In this document: piece after piece, positions 30,869-41,200 of the stretch
How the letters are laid out: every line of letters starts with the position of its first letter
How positions within the stretch are numbered: the stretch's first letter is position 1
DNA from: SURF-13 sp041695325
Lineage (GTDB): Bacteria > Pseudomonadota > Gammaproteobacteria > SURF-13
NCBI GenBank assembly: GCA_041695325.1
Contig: JBGFRC010000055.1
Span: forward strand, 1 to 50,594
Length of the DNA: 50,594 nt
Direction of reading: 5' to 3'
Notes under the pieces: model-generated
Database searches by the model: none
The model's input: only the letters and a program-made list of their open reading frames with translations
What the model was told of the DNA's origin: nothing
Position numbers and translations under genes: made by a program

Positions 30869-31297
30869 TCAGCCAACGGCGGGCCGGCTGCTCAGACCGG
30901 GTTTGGCCTGTCCGGCCGATATCATGTAGTTGATGCCCTTGCGCATGGCGTCGCGCCAGTGCTTTTCGAGCAGCGGCGAGAATTGAGGATCGCACTCCTT
31001 GACGGCGGCGACCAGGCTGTCAAGCCAGTATGGATACAGCTTGGGATCAATGTTCAATCCCTGCTTGCCGTGAGAGTGGCCGAGACGATCCAAGGCCATC
31101 CTGGCGACGTGGGCGTCTTCATTGTACAGGATCATCATGGAGATCCCCGTGCGCAGCACCGCCTTTTGCTTGGTAAAGTCCGTCTTCGCGAACATGGGCT
31201 TGATGGCCGGATGCGAGTTCAGGAATATTTCATAAAACCGGTCCAGAAACTTGGGGTTGACCGTGCAACGTCCGAAACTGTCCTTCAGTGCCGACAT
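30869..31297 (-). CDS. Single-domain bacterial globin
   Basis: The 142-residue heme protein begins at ATG 31297 with a strong ribosome binding site (AAGGAGAAC). Residues FLDRFYEIFLNSHPAIKPMF form the A-B-C helix region. LDRLGHSHGKQGLNIDPKLY carries the histidine(s) that should bind heme iron on the proximal side, and YPYWLDSLVAAVKECDPQF follows. No reductase or signalling domain is attached. Roles in such proteins range from NO or O2 binding to sensing, and the sequence does not decide. The upstream frame to 31375 lacks globin residues. It stands alone between dapE and glgB. Confidence 0.88.
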   Translation of the reverse strand: MSALKDSFGRCTVNPKFLDRFYEIFLNSHPAIKPMFAKTDFTKQKAVLRTGISMMILYNEDAHVARMALDRLGHSHGKQGLNIDPKLYPYWLDSLVAAVKECDPQFSPLLEKHWRDAMRKGINYMISAGQAKPGLSSRPAVG

Positions 31298-31416
31298 AAT
31301 GTTCTCCTTGGTTCCCGTTGGAAATAAATACACCCCATGAACGGCCTTGCATAAAACCGTCCATGCTTTCCCCATTAGGGAAGCAAGTTACATGCCAACA
31401 CCAGGCGGCAAGGGCG

Positions 31417-33657
31417 TCATCCATCCCCGGCGTGCTTTAAAACGATCCCCGCCAGCGGGGGCAGGGTAATCACGATGGAATGGGGCTTGTTCATGCACGG
31501 CCGCGGCTCGGCCCACGCGCCCGCCTCGCCCAGGTTGCCGCCGCCGTAAAACGCGGAGTCGGAGTTTACTATCACCCGGTAATAACCGGGATGCGGCACG
31601 CCGAGACGGTAGTTAAGGCGCGGCACCGGCGTGAAGTTGAGCGCCACCACCAGGGTTTGCTGCTCCGACTTGCGCAGGTAGGACAGCACCGATTGTTCAA
31701 CGTCATGGCACTCGATCCATTCAAATCCGCGCCAGTCGAATTCATGGCGGTGCAGCGCGCTCGACTCGCGATACAGGCGGTTGAGATCGGTAATCAGGGT
31801 TTGCACGCCGCGATGCAGTGCATAATCCAGCACGTACCAGTCCAGCGACCGGGTATGGTCCCACTCGCGTCCTTGGGCGAATTCCGCGCCCATGAACAGC
31901 AATTTCTTGCCGGGGTAGGTGTACATATAGGTATACAGCAGACGCAGATTGGCCAGGCGCTGCCACTCGTCGCCCGGCATCTTGTAGTGCAGCGAGGCCT
32001 TGCCGTGCACGACTTCGTCGTGGGAAAAGGGCAGGATGAAATTCTCGGTAAAGGCGTACAACATGCCGAAGCTGAGCCGGTCATGATGGTGCTTGCGATA
32101 GACCGGATCGAGGCTCATGTATTGCAGCGTGTCGTGCATCCAGCCCATGTTCCACTTCATGCTGAAACCCAGACCACCCAGCCACACCGGGCGCGACACC
32201 ATGGGCCAGGCGGTGGATTCTTCCGCCATCATGAGCGTGCCGGGATGTTGTCCATGCGTGACGGTGTTCAGCTCGCGCAGAAAGGCAATGGCCTCCAGAT
32301 TCTCGCGCCCGCCGTGGACGTTGGGCACCCAGTCGCCGGGCGCGCGTGAATAATCGAGATACAGCATGGAGGCCACGGCGTCCACGCGCAGACCGTCGAG
32401 GTGAAACTCTTCCAGCCAGTACACGGCGCTCGCCAATAGAAAATTTTTTACTTCATTGCGTCCGTAGTTGAAGATGAGCGTGCCCCAGTCGCGGTGCTCG
32501 CCGCGGCGCGGGTCTTCGTGCTCGTACAGCGCGCTGCCGTCAAAGCGCGCCAGGGCGAATGCATCCCTGGGGAAATGGCCCGGCACCCAGTCTAGCAGCA
32601 CGCCGATGCCGTGGTGGTGGCAGTAATCCACGAAATAACGGAAGTCGTCCGGCGCGCCGAAGCGGCTGGTGGGCGCAAAATAACCGGTGGTCTGATAGCC
32701 CCAGGAGGCGTCGAACGGGTGTTCGGTGACGGGCAGCAATTCGATATGCGTGAAGCCGAGGCGGCTGACGTACTCCACCAGGCGGTGCGCCAGCTCGCGG
32801 TAATTGAGAAAGCCGCCCTCAGCGTCGCGTTGCCAGGAACCGAGGTGCACTTCATAAATGGACAACGGCTGGTGCGCCCAGTCCGCCTGCGCGCGCGCCG
32901 CGAGCCACCCTCCATCCTGCCAAACGTAATCGCCGGGCGCCGTCACGATGGAGGCGGTGCCGGGACGCAATTCAAAACGCCGCCCGTAGGGATCGCATTT
33001 CAGATGCAGCGTGCCGCTGGCGCGATGGCGCAGCTCGAATTTGTACAACGTCCCCGGACTCAAGCCCGGAATGAACAGCTCCCACACCCCGCTCCCGCCG
33101 CGCACGCGCATCGGGTGGCGACGTCCGTCCCACTGGTTGAAATCTCCCACCACGCTGACGCGCTCCGCCTCCGGCGCCCACACCGCGAACAGCACGCCGC
33201 TCACCCCGTCCGCCTGATGCACGTGCGCGCCCAGGAAACGGTAGGCGTGCCAGTGCTTGCCTTCGCCGAACAAGTGCAGGTCATAATCCGACAGTTGCGG
33301 CGGGAAGCAATAAGGATCCACCGCCCGGCGCGTGACGTTTTGCGCATCCTGCCAGATCACCTGATAGCGCGGCGGCACCAAACCGGCGGCTCCCCGCCAT
33401 TCAAAGATGCCGGTATCCGCCACGCGCGTCAGCGTAAACTCACCCGCGGCGCCCTCAATCGCTACCCGTTTCGCGCCGGGGATGAACACGCGCACCCTGT
33501 CTTCTGCGCCGCCCAGACTATGGCGGCCCATCACGGAAAACGGGTCATGGTGGTGCGCCTCCAGCAACAGGCGCAAATCGGGGTCCAAGCCCGGTTCTTG
33601 ATGCCGCGCGGGCCGGTCAGATACGGCACTACCGGGGTTGGTATCCTGCATGAACAT
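31417..33657 (-). CDS. glgB: 1,4-alpha-glucan branching enzyme (GH13)
   Basis: GlgB makes the alpha-1,6 branches of glycogen. The 746-residue protein has the N1/CBM48 region (DPFSVMGRHSLGGAEDRV, WAPEAERVSVVGDFNQWDG) followed by the GH13 barrel. Catalytic regions are GLRVDAVASMLYLDY (nucleophile Asp), MMAEESTAWP (acid/base Glu) and ILPFSHDEVVHGKAS (third acid). A C-terminal all-beta domain follows. It diverges from glgC with 82 bp between them, which should hold promoters for both. Confidence 0.96.
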   Translation of the reverse strand: MFMQDTNPGSAVSDRPARHQEPGLDPDLRLLLEAHHHDPFSVMGRHSLGGAEDRVRVFIPGAKRVAIEGAAGEFTLTRVADTGIFEWRGAAGLVPPRYQVIWQDAQNVTRRAVDPYCFPPQLSDYDLHLFGEGKHWHAYRFLGAHVHQADGVSGVLFAVWAPEAERVSVVGDFNQWDGRRHPMRVRGGSGVWELFIPGLSPGTLYKFELRHRASGTLHLKCDPYGRRFELRPGTASIVTAPGDYVWQDGGWLAARAQADWAHQPLSIYEVHLGSWQRDAEGGFLNYRELAHRLVEYVSRLGFTHIELLPVTEHPFDASWGYQTTGYFAPTSRFGAPDDFRYFVDYCHHHGIGVLLDWVPGHFPRDAFALARFDGSALYEHEDPRRGEHRDWGTLIFNYGRNEVKNFLLASAVYWLEEFHLDGLRVDAVASMLYLDYSRAPGDWVPNVHGGRENLEAIAFLRELNTVTHGQHPGTLMMAEESTAWPMVSRPVWLGGLGFSMKWNMGWMHDTLQYMSLDPVYRKHHHDRLSFGMLYAFTENFILPFSHDEVVHGKASLHYKMPGDEWQRLANLRLLYTYMYTYPGKKLLFMGAEFAQGREWDHTRSLDWYVLDYALHRGVQTLITDLNRLYRESSALHRHEFDWRGFEWIECHDVEQSVLSYLRKSEQQTLVVALNFTPVPRLNYRLGVPHPGYYRVIVNSDSAFYGGGNLGEAGAWAEPRPCMNKPHSIVITLPPLAGIVLKHAGDG

Positions 33658-33739
33658 AGGGTAACATGAGCTTTAAGGCATGTTTAATACAGCGGCCTGC
33701 GGAAAGACACCTAAGCCGCACATTTAAGTAGGAACCTTC

Positions 33740-35011
33740 GTGCACCCCAATCAGACGCGCCATACCGCCGCCAAGCGCCGCACCCGCGATACGCTGGCCT
33801 TGATCCTGGCCGGGGGACGCGGTTCGCGCCTGGAGCACTTGACGCTGTGGCGCGCCAAACCGGCGGTGCCGTTCGGCGGCAAATTCCGCATCATAGACTT
33901 CCCGCTCTCCAACTGCGTCAACTCCGGCATCCGGCGCATCTCCATCCTCACGCAATACAAGGCGCATTCGCTCATCGGCCACGTGCAGCGCGGCTGGGGT
34001 TTCATGCGCGGCGAGTTCGATGAATTCGTGGAGCTGTTACCCGCCCAGCAGCGCATCGAGACCTCCTGGTACACCGGCACTGCGGATGCGGTGTATCAAA
34101 ACCTGGATATCATCCGCGGCCACCGTCCCAAATATATCCTGATCCTGGCCGCCGACCACATCTACAAAATGGACTATGGGCGCATGATTTCATTTCACGC
34201 CCTGCATGAGGCGGACATGACCGTGGCCTGCGTGGAAGTGCCGCTGGAACACGCCAAATCATTCGGCGTGATAAGCTTGCAGGAGCACGCGCGCGTGACG
34301 GCCTTTAACGAGAAACCCTCCGACCCGACGCCCCTGCCCGGGCGCAGTGACGCGGCGCTGGCCTCCATGGGCATCTACTTGTTCAACGCCGATTTTCTCT
34401 ATGAGCAATTGATAAAGGACGCCGACAATCAAAACTCCGCCCACGACTTCGGCAGGAACATTATCCCCTCCATCATCGCCCGGTACCGCGTGTTCGCCTA
34501 CCCGTTCCACGACCCGGAGACCGGCAAGTGTGCCTACTGGCGCGACGTGGGCACGGTGGATGCATACTGGGAAGCCAACATGGAGCTGGTCAGCGTCACG
34601 CCGGAGCTCAATCTCTATGACGAGGATTGGCCGATCTGGACGTATCAGCCGCAACTGCCGCCCGCCAAATTCGTATTCGATGATGAAGACCGGCGCGGCA
34701 TGGCGGTGGATTCCACAGTCTCCGGCGGCTGCGTGATCTCAGGCGCGCTGGTGCGCCACTCGCTGCTGTTTTCCAACGTGCGCGTCAACTCCTATTCCGC
34801 GGTGCAAGACAGCGTGATTCTGCCGGACGTGGAGATCGGCCGCCACTGCCGCCTGCGCAAGACGGTCGTGGAGAAGGCATGCAAGATACCGGAAGGCACG
34901 GTGATCGGAGAAAACCCCGAACAGGATGCCCAGCGTTTCCACGTTACCCCGCGCGGCGTGGTGCTGGTCACGCCGGAGATGCTCGGCCAGTACATCCATT
35001 ATGTCCGCTGA
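33740..35011 (+). CDS. glgC: Glucose-1-phosphate adenylyltransferase
   Basis: GlgC makes ADP-glucose, the committed and allosterically controlled step of bacterial glycogen synthesis. The 423-residue protein (GTG start with AGGA upstream) has LALILAGGRGSRLEHLTLWR, PFGGKFRIIDFPLSNCVNSG, the catalytic region LAADHIYKMDYGRM, and a C-terminal beta-helix (VQDSVILPDVEIGRHCRLRK). The GH57 gene starts eleven bases before its stop, indicating coupling. Confidence 0.96.
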   Translation: MHPNQTRHTAAKRRTRDTLALILAGGRGSRLEHLTLWRAKPAVPFGGKFRIIDFPLSNCVNSGIRRISILTQYKAHSLIGHVQRGWGFMRGEFDEFVELLPAQQRIETSWYTGTADAVYQNLDIIRGHRPKYILILAADHIYKMDYGRMISFHALHEADMTVACVEVPLEHAKSFGVISLQEHARVTAFNEKPSDPTPLPGRSDAALASMGIYLFNADFLYEQLIKDADNQNSAHDFGRNIIPSIIARYRVFAYPFHDPETGKCAYWRDVGTVDAYWEANMELVSVTPELNLYDEDWPIWTYQPQLPPAKFVFDDEDRRGMAVDSTVSGGCVISGALVRHSLLFSNVRVNSYSAVQDSVILPDVEIGRHCRLRKTVVEKACKIPEGTVIGENPEQDAQRFHVTPRGVVLVTPEMLGQYIHYVR

Positions 35012-36701
35012 GCCGCGCCTCAACGTGGTGCTGTGCTGGCACATGCACCAGCCCCAGTACCGCGACCTGCAGAGCGGCGAATACCTCCTGCCGTGGAGCT
35101 ATCTGCACGCGATCAAGGATTACACCGACATGGCGGCGCTGCTGGAGGCTGCTCCGCATGCGCGCGCGGTGGTAAATTTCGCCCCCGTCCTGCTGGAGCA
35201 GTTGGACGATTACGCGCGCCAGACGCGAGATTTCCTTGCGCACGGAACGCCGCTCTCCGATCCGCTGCTCGCCGCGCTCGCCGCTCCCGCTCCGCCCGCG
35301 CAGGAACAGCGTCTGGCGCTGGTCAAAACCTGTTTGCGCGTGAACCGCGAGCACCTCGTTCTACGCTTCCCACGCTATCGCGCATTGGCGGACCTCGCGG
35401 CGCTGATATTCGAGCGGCCGGAGTGCGCCGTCTATCTCTCGGACCAGTACTTCGCCGACATCGTCACCTGGTATCACCAGGCGTGGCTCGGCGAGACCGT
35501 GCACCGTACCCACCCCAAGGCGCAACAACTGATCGTCAAGGGCTGCGGCTATACGCCGGAGGACCGGCGCGCGCTATTGGAAATCATTGCGGACCTGATC
35601 GGCGGCGTCATCCCGCGCTACCGCGCGCTGGCGGAATGCGGTCAGGTGGAGCTCTCCTTCACGCCCCACGCGCACCCGATCCTGCCGCTGTTGCTTGACT
35701 TCGAGTCCGCGCACGAGGGCCTGCCTCACGCGCCGTTGCCTGAAACCCGGTCCTATCCCGGCGGCGAGGAGCGCGCGCACTGGCACATCCAGCGCGGCCT
35801 GGAGACCTTCCGCGCGCACTTCGGCTTTGCGCCGCAGGGCTGCTGGCCTGCGGAGGGCGGCGTGAGTGAAGCCGCGCTGCGCCTCCTGTCCCAATATGGC
35901 TTGCGCTGGGCGGCGAGCGGCGAGACGGTGCTCGCCAACAGCCTGAAAAAGAACAGCGCAAACATGGACAGCGCGCACAAGGACTGGCTCTACCGGCCTT
36001 ATCAGATCAACGGCATCAACTGTTTTTTCCGCGACGACGGCCTGTCCGATCTGATCGGGTTCACTTATGCCAAATGGCACGCCGATGATGCGGTAAGCAA
36101 CCTGATCTCCCATCTGCAAACCATCGCCGCCGCGCAACCCCGTCCCGACAAAATCGTCTCCATCATTCTGGACGGTGAAAACGCCTGGGAATACTACCCC
36201 TTTAACGGCTATTATTTTTTAACCGCCCTTTACCAGCGCCTGAGCGAGCACCCTCATATCAAACTCACCACCTTCAGCGACTATCTGGAACAAACCGGTA
36301 ATACGCCTGCGCCGCTGGCCACATTGACCGCGGGCAGCTGGGTGTACGGCACTTTTTCCACCTGGATCGGCAGCGCGGACAAAAACCGCGGCTGGGACAG
36401 GCTGTGCGAGGCGAAAAAAACCGTTGACCAGGCGCTCGCCGCGGGCAATTTAACCGAAGAACAGCGCGAGCAGATCATGGAACAGCTTGCCGTATGCGAA
36501 GGCTCGGACTGGTTCTGGTGGTTCGGCGACTATAATCCCGGAGAAACGGTGAGCGACTTTGAACGCCTGTTTCGGCGCCACCTGACCCATTTGTATCGTC
36601 TCATCGGCGAACCGGCGCCTGAAGAGCTGGCTCAGGTGTTAAGCCGCGGCATGGGCGCACCCGTGCACGGCGGTGTGATGCGCGCGCAGGGCGGCGCGTG
36701 A
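35001..36701 (+). CDS. Glycoside hydrolase family 57 protein
   Basis: A 566-residue cytoplasmic enzyme of the GH57 alpha-glucan family, which includes amylases, branching enzymes and 4-alpha-glucanotransferases. Conserved motifs are CWHMHQPQYRD (motif 1, near the start), FTPHAHPILPLLLD, CWPAEGGVSEAAL with the catalytic Glu (about residue 285), and SIILDGENAWEYYPFNGYYF with the catalytic Asp (about residue 390). ATG at 35001 overlaps glgC, and the end overlaps malQ (GTGA). Placement between glgC and malQ suggests action on glycogen or maltodextrin. The exact reaction is not decided by the sequence. Confidence 0.92.
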   Translation: MSAEPRLNVVLCWHMHQPQYRDLQSGEYLLPWSYLHAIKDYTDMAALLEAAPHARAVVNFAPVLLEQLDDYARQTRDFLAHGTPLSDPLLAALAAPAPPAQEQRLALVKTCLRVNREHLVLRFPRYRALADLAALIFERPECAVYLSDQYFADIVTWYHQAWLGETVHRTHPKAQQLIVKGCGYTPEDRRALLEIIADLIGGVIPRYRALAECGQVELSFTPHAHPILPLLLDFESAHEGLPHAPLPETRSYPGGEERAHWHIQRGLETFRAHFGFAPQGCWPAEGGVSEAALRLLSQYGLRWAASGETVLANSLKKNSANMDSAHKDWLYRPYQINGINCFFRDDGLSDLIGFTYAKWHADDAVSNLISHLQTIAAAQPRPDKIVSIILDGENAWEYYPFNGYYFLTALYQRLSEHPHIKLTTFSDYLEQTGNTPAPLATLTAGSWVYGTFSTWIGSADKNRGWDRLCEAKKTVDQALAAGNLTEEQREQIMEQLAVCEGSDWFWWFGDYNPGETVSDFERLFRRHLTHLYRLIGEPAPEELAQVLSRGMGAPVHGGVMRAQGGA

Positions 36702-38179
36702 CTTCGGTCAACCCCGCTCCGGGTACGCGCCATGCCGGCATATTGTTGCATCCTACCTCCTTGCCGGGCACGGGAGCGCACGGGGATCTCGGCGCCGAGG
36801 CGTTGAGCTTTGTTGAATTTCTCGCCTCCTGCGGCATCACGCTGTGGCAGACCCTGCCGCTCGGCCCCACGCATGATGACGGCTCGCCCTATCAATGCCT
36901 GTCGCTGTTCGCCGGCAACCCGAATCTCATCAGCCTGAACCGGCTCGCCGAACACGGCTGGTTGAACCCCGAAGCGCTGGAGGGCGATGACCATCACTCG
37001 CCAAGGCGGCGCCGTACGTTGCTCATGCAGGCGCAGCAGAACTTTTTCCGCCACGCCGCATCCGCCGAGCACCGCGCCTACACCGCGTTTCGCGCTGAAC
37101 AGGCCTACTGGCTGGAGGACTACGCGTTGTATCGCGCGCTCAAACGCTCTCATGCCGAGCGCGCCTGGACCGAGTGGCCGGCGATGCTGCGCGACCGCGA
37201 ACCGGAGGCGCTGCAACAGGCGCACTCCGATCTGGAGGCGCTCATCGAGCGTATCTACTTCGAGCAATTCATCTTCTCCGAACAATGGCAGGCCGTAAAG
37301 AGCGCAGCCAACGCGCGCGGCATCCGGCTGTTCGGCGACATGCCGATCTTCGTCGCGCACGACAGCGCCGACGTGTGGGCGCACCGCGCCGACTATGACC
37401 TGGACGAACGGGGCAGGCCGCGCGTGGTGGCGGGCGTGCCGCCGGATTATTTTTCCAGCACCGGCCAGCGCTGGGGCAATCCGCATTACCGCTGGGAACG
37501 CATCGCCGCCGCCGGCTTCCGCTGCTGGATTGAACGTCTGCAGCGCCAATTGGAATTATTTGACTTGATACGCATAGATCACTTCCGCGGCTTCGAGGCC
37601 TACTGGGAAATACCCGCCGATCATCCCACCGCCAGCAACGGGCGCTGGGTACCCGCGCCGGGCGACGCGTTGTTTCAGGCCTTGCAACAGCACTTTGGCG
37701 CGTTGCCGCTGGTGGCCGAGGACCTGGGGCTGATCACGCCGGAGGTGCACGCGCTGCGCCACAAATACGGCCTGCCCGGCATGAAGGTATTGCAATTCGC
37801 CTTTGACGGCAGCGCCAAAAATCCCTATCTGCCGCATCAGCATGAAACCAATTGTGTGGTTTACACCGGCACCCATGACAACGACACTACGCTCGGCTGG
37901 TTCCAGAGCCTCTCGCCGGAACAGAAACGCTACGTGGATGACTACCTGGGCGCGCCCGGGGAACCCATGCCCTGGCCGCTGATACGCGCGGCGCTGGCCT
38001 CGGTCGCGCACCTGGCCGTGATTCCGATGCAGGACATCCTGATGCTGGGCAGCGAGGCGCGCATGAATACTCCCGGCACCCTCTCCGGTAATTGGGGCTG
38101 GCGCTTCGGTTGGGATCAAGTCGCGCCCGACGTATCCGAGCGGATGCGGCACCTTACGCAGCTGTACAATCGCGGTTAA
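36698..38179 (+). CDS. malQ: 4-alpha-glucanotransferase (GH77)
   Basis: MalQ (amylomaltase) moves glucan chains between maltodextrins. The 493-residue protein, GTG start overlapping the GH57 stop, shows RHAGILLHPTSLPGTGAHGD, TLPLGPTHDDGSPYQ, FDLIRIDHFRGFEAYWEIP (nucleophile Asp), LVAEDLGLITPEV (acid/base Glu) and YTGTHDNDTTLGWF (third acid). It matches the short GH77 form without extra starch-binding domains. Confidence 0.95.
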   Translation: MTSVNPAPGTRHAGILLHPTSLPGTGAHGDLGAEALSFVEFLASCGITLWQTLPLGPTHDDGSPYQCLSLFAGNPNLISLNRLAEHGWLNPEALEGDDHHSPRRRRTLLMQAQQNFFRHAASAEHRAYTAFRAEQAYWLEDYALYRALKRSHAERAWTEWPAMLRDREPEALQQAHSDLEALIERIYFEQFIFSEQWQAVKSAANARGIRLFGDMPIFVAHDSADVWAHRADYDLDERGRPRVVAGVPPDYFSSTGQRWGNPHYRWERIAAAGFRCWIERLQRQLELFDLIRIDHFRGFEAYWEIPADHPTASNGRWVPAPGDALFQALQQHFGALPLVAEDLGLITPEVHALRHKYGLPGMKVLQFAFDGSAKNPYLPHQHETNCVVYTGTHDNDTTLGWFQSLSPEQKRYVDDYLGAPGEPMPWPLIRAALASVAHLAVIPMQDILMLGSEARMNTPGTLSGNWGWRFGWDQVAPDVSERMRHLTQLYNRG

Positions 38180-38207
38180 TCGCCTGCTAACGCCCTGTCT
38201 GCACCGC

Positions 38208-41200
38208 ATGTCCTTAACGCATCACACGGCTATTCATTTCGGCATACCTCGCTTCAGCTTTGCCGATTTGTTCAGCGTCGCGGGCTTGCGCCGCCTGGAC
38301 GAGACCTATCTCGCGCGCCTGCGTGAACGCCACCCCGCGCTGTATGACGGCCTGCTTGCCTACCGCGCCGATGCAAAACAGCTCACTGCGCTGCAAACCA
38401 GCGCCTTGCTGCTCGACTGCGCGCCCGTGCTGGAGGCGCTCATCGCCGAGCTGTTTTCCATCCAGACCGAGCTGGCCCAATCAACCGCGCACACCCTCAG
38501 CCACGCGGTGGTGGCGGCATTCAAAAAGGAGTTCGTGCTGAAGCTCGCCAAACGGCGTTTGCACCAACCCATCGTGCCGGAAACGTTTGCCGAGATGGAC
38601 AACTGGCTCAATCAGTCGCTCGCCGCGGCGCAAATCAACGACAGCGACCGTGAACGCGCCGTGGCCCTGCTGGGTAAACAGTTATTGGACGGTAATGACG
38701 CCGAAGCGATAGAAAAACTCACGCGCTGGTGCGTGCTGGCGCTTACCGATGACCAGGGCAAGGCCGCGGTGCGCGGCTGGGTGAGCTTCAAGCTGCCGCA
38801 GCCGCTGGACTATGCGCATCTGGTGTCCACGCAAAGCAATGCGCGAGGCTTGCACGCCGCGCCGGAGCAACTGCGCCGCCGCGACGGCTTCAAGCTCACG
38901 GATCCGCGCTTGTCCGCGCGTGCGGTGCAGGACCAGGTGCATTACTGCATTTATTGCCACGCTCACGACGGCGACTTCTGTTCCAAAGGCTTCCCGGAAA
39001 AGAAAGCCGAGCCGGAACGTGGCCTGCGCGTCAATCCGCTGGGCGTCACCCTCACCGGCTGCCCCTTGGAAGAAAAGATCTCCGAGATGCACAGCCTGAA
39101 GCGCGACGGCCGCACCATCGCCGCGCTCGCCATGGCCATGGCGGACAATCCCATGCTGCCCGCCACCGGGCACCGCATCTGCAACGACTGCATGAAGGCG
39201 TGCATCTATCAGAAGCAAGACCCGGTGGACATCCCGCAGATTGAGACACGCTGCCTCACCGACGTGCTCGATCTGCCCTGGGGGGTGGAAATCTACGATT
39301 TACTCACGCGCTGGAACCCTCTGCGCGCAAGGCAATATCTGCTCAAACCCTATAACGGAAGCAAGGTGCTGATCGCGGGGATGGGGCCGGCGGGATTCAC
39401 CCTCGCTCATCATTTGACGTTGGAAGGTTGCGCGGTCGTGGGCATAGACGGTTTGAAAATCGAACCGCTGGCGGATGAATTAATCGCAGCACCAGTGCGC
39501 GATTACCACGCGCTGCAAGAAGCGTTGGACAACCGCGTCATGGCCGGCTTCGGCGGCGTGGCCGAGTACGGCATCACCGTGCGCTGGGACAAGAATTTTC
39601 TGAAGCTGATTTATTTAAGCCTGCTGCGCCGTCCTCTGTTCCAGGTGTTCGGCGGCGTGCGTCTGGGAGGCACGGTCACTCTGGACGACGCCTGGCGGCT
39701 TGGCTTCGATCACGTGAGTATCGCCACCGGCGCCGGCCTGCCCAAGGTGGTGCCGATGGAAAACAGCTTGGCGCGCGGCATGCGTCAGGCGAACGATTTT
39801 CTCATGGCGTTGCAGCTCACCGGCGCCGCCAAGGCGGCCAGTCTCACCAATCTGCAGGTGCGCCTGCCAGCGGTCGTGGTCGGCGGCGGCCTGACCGCGA
39901 TAGACACCGCGACCGAAGTGCAGGCGTATTACATCACGCAGGTGGAAAAAATACTGGCGCGCTACGAAACCCTCGCCCGCGCCTTCGGCGAGGCGCGCGT
40001 GCGCGGCCAACTGGACGAAGAGTCGCTCGGCATACTGGAAGAATTTCTGGAACACGGGCGCGCCGTGCGCGCGGAACGCCGGCGCGCGGCGGCCGCAGGG
40101 GAAACGCCGGACTTTCTGCCGCTGCTGCGCAACTGGGGTGGCGTCACGGTAGTCTATCGTCAAACGCTCAATCAATCGCCCGCCTATTTGCGCAATCACG
40201 AAGAAATCATCAAGGCGCTGGAAGAAGGGGTTTTTTACCGTGAAGCCCTGGAGCCGGTCCGCGCCGAGCTGGACCGCTACGGCCACGTGGAAAAATTGAT
40301 TTGCCGCCGGCGCGTCAAAGACGCCGCAGGAACATGGACGTCAACGGAGGAATACGCCGCCCTGCCTGCGCGGGCGATATTTGCCGCCGCCGGCGCCACG
40401 CCCAATACCACTTATGAGCGCGAATGGCCGGGCACGTTTGCCATGCAGGGGGACAACTTCCTGCCGCATACCGCCTCGCCAAACGGGCTGCACCCGATCA
40501 AGGACTACGATCATTGCAAGCAACCGGAGTTCGGGCCGTTCACCTCTTATCAGGATGACGGCCATCGCGTGAGCTTCATCGGCGACACGCATCCGGTATT
40601 TCACGGCAGCGTGGTCAAGGCCATTGCCTCGGCCATGCGCACATACCCCCACATCATGCGCCAGCTTGCGCCCTGCGCACAGGGGGATGATGACGAATAC
40701 CGGCAATTCCGCGCGCGCATGAATGATTTGCTGCAAGCGCGCATCCTGCGGCTGCGACGCCACAGCCCCAGCGTGGTCGAGATCGAGGTGCGCGCGCCCC
40801 TGGCGGCGCGCAACCAGCGTCCCGGCCAGTTCTTCCGCATGCAAAACTTCGAGCGCCTGAGCCCCGTGGTGGAAGGCAGTCGCTTGCAAACCGAAGCGCT
40901 CGCGCTCACCGGCGTGCGCAACGAACAGGACCCGGAGCGCGTGTCGCTCATGGTGCTGGAGGTCGGCGCCAGCTCGCGCCTCGCCGCCACCTTGCGCGCG
41001 GGCGACCCCATCGTGCTCATGGGCCCAACCGGCAAGGCCACGGAGATCCCGCGCAACGAAACCATCCTGGTGGCGGGCGGACGGCGCGGCGCGGCGGTGA
41101 TGATGATGCTGGGGCTCGCGTTGCGCGCGGCGGGTAATCGCGTGTTGTATTTCGCGGGTTTTCGCAGCGCGGATGAGTTGTACATGCGCGAACGTCTGGA

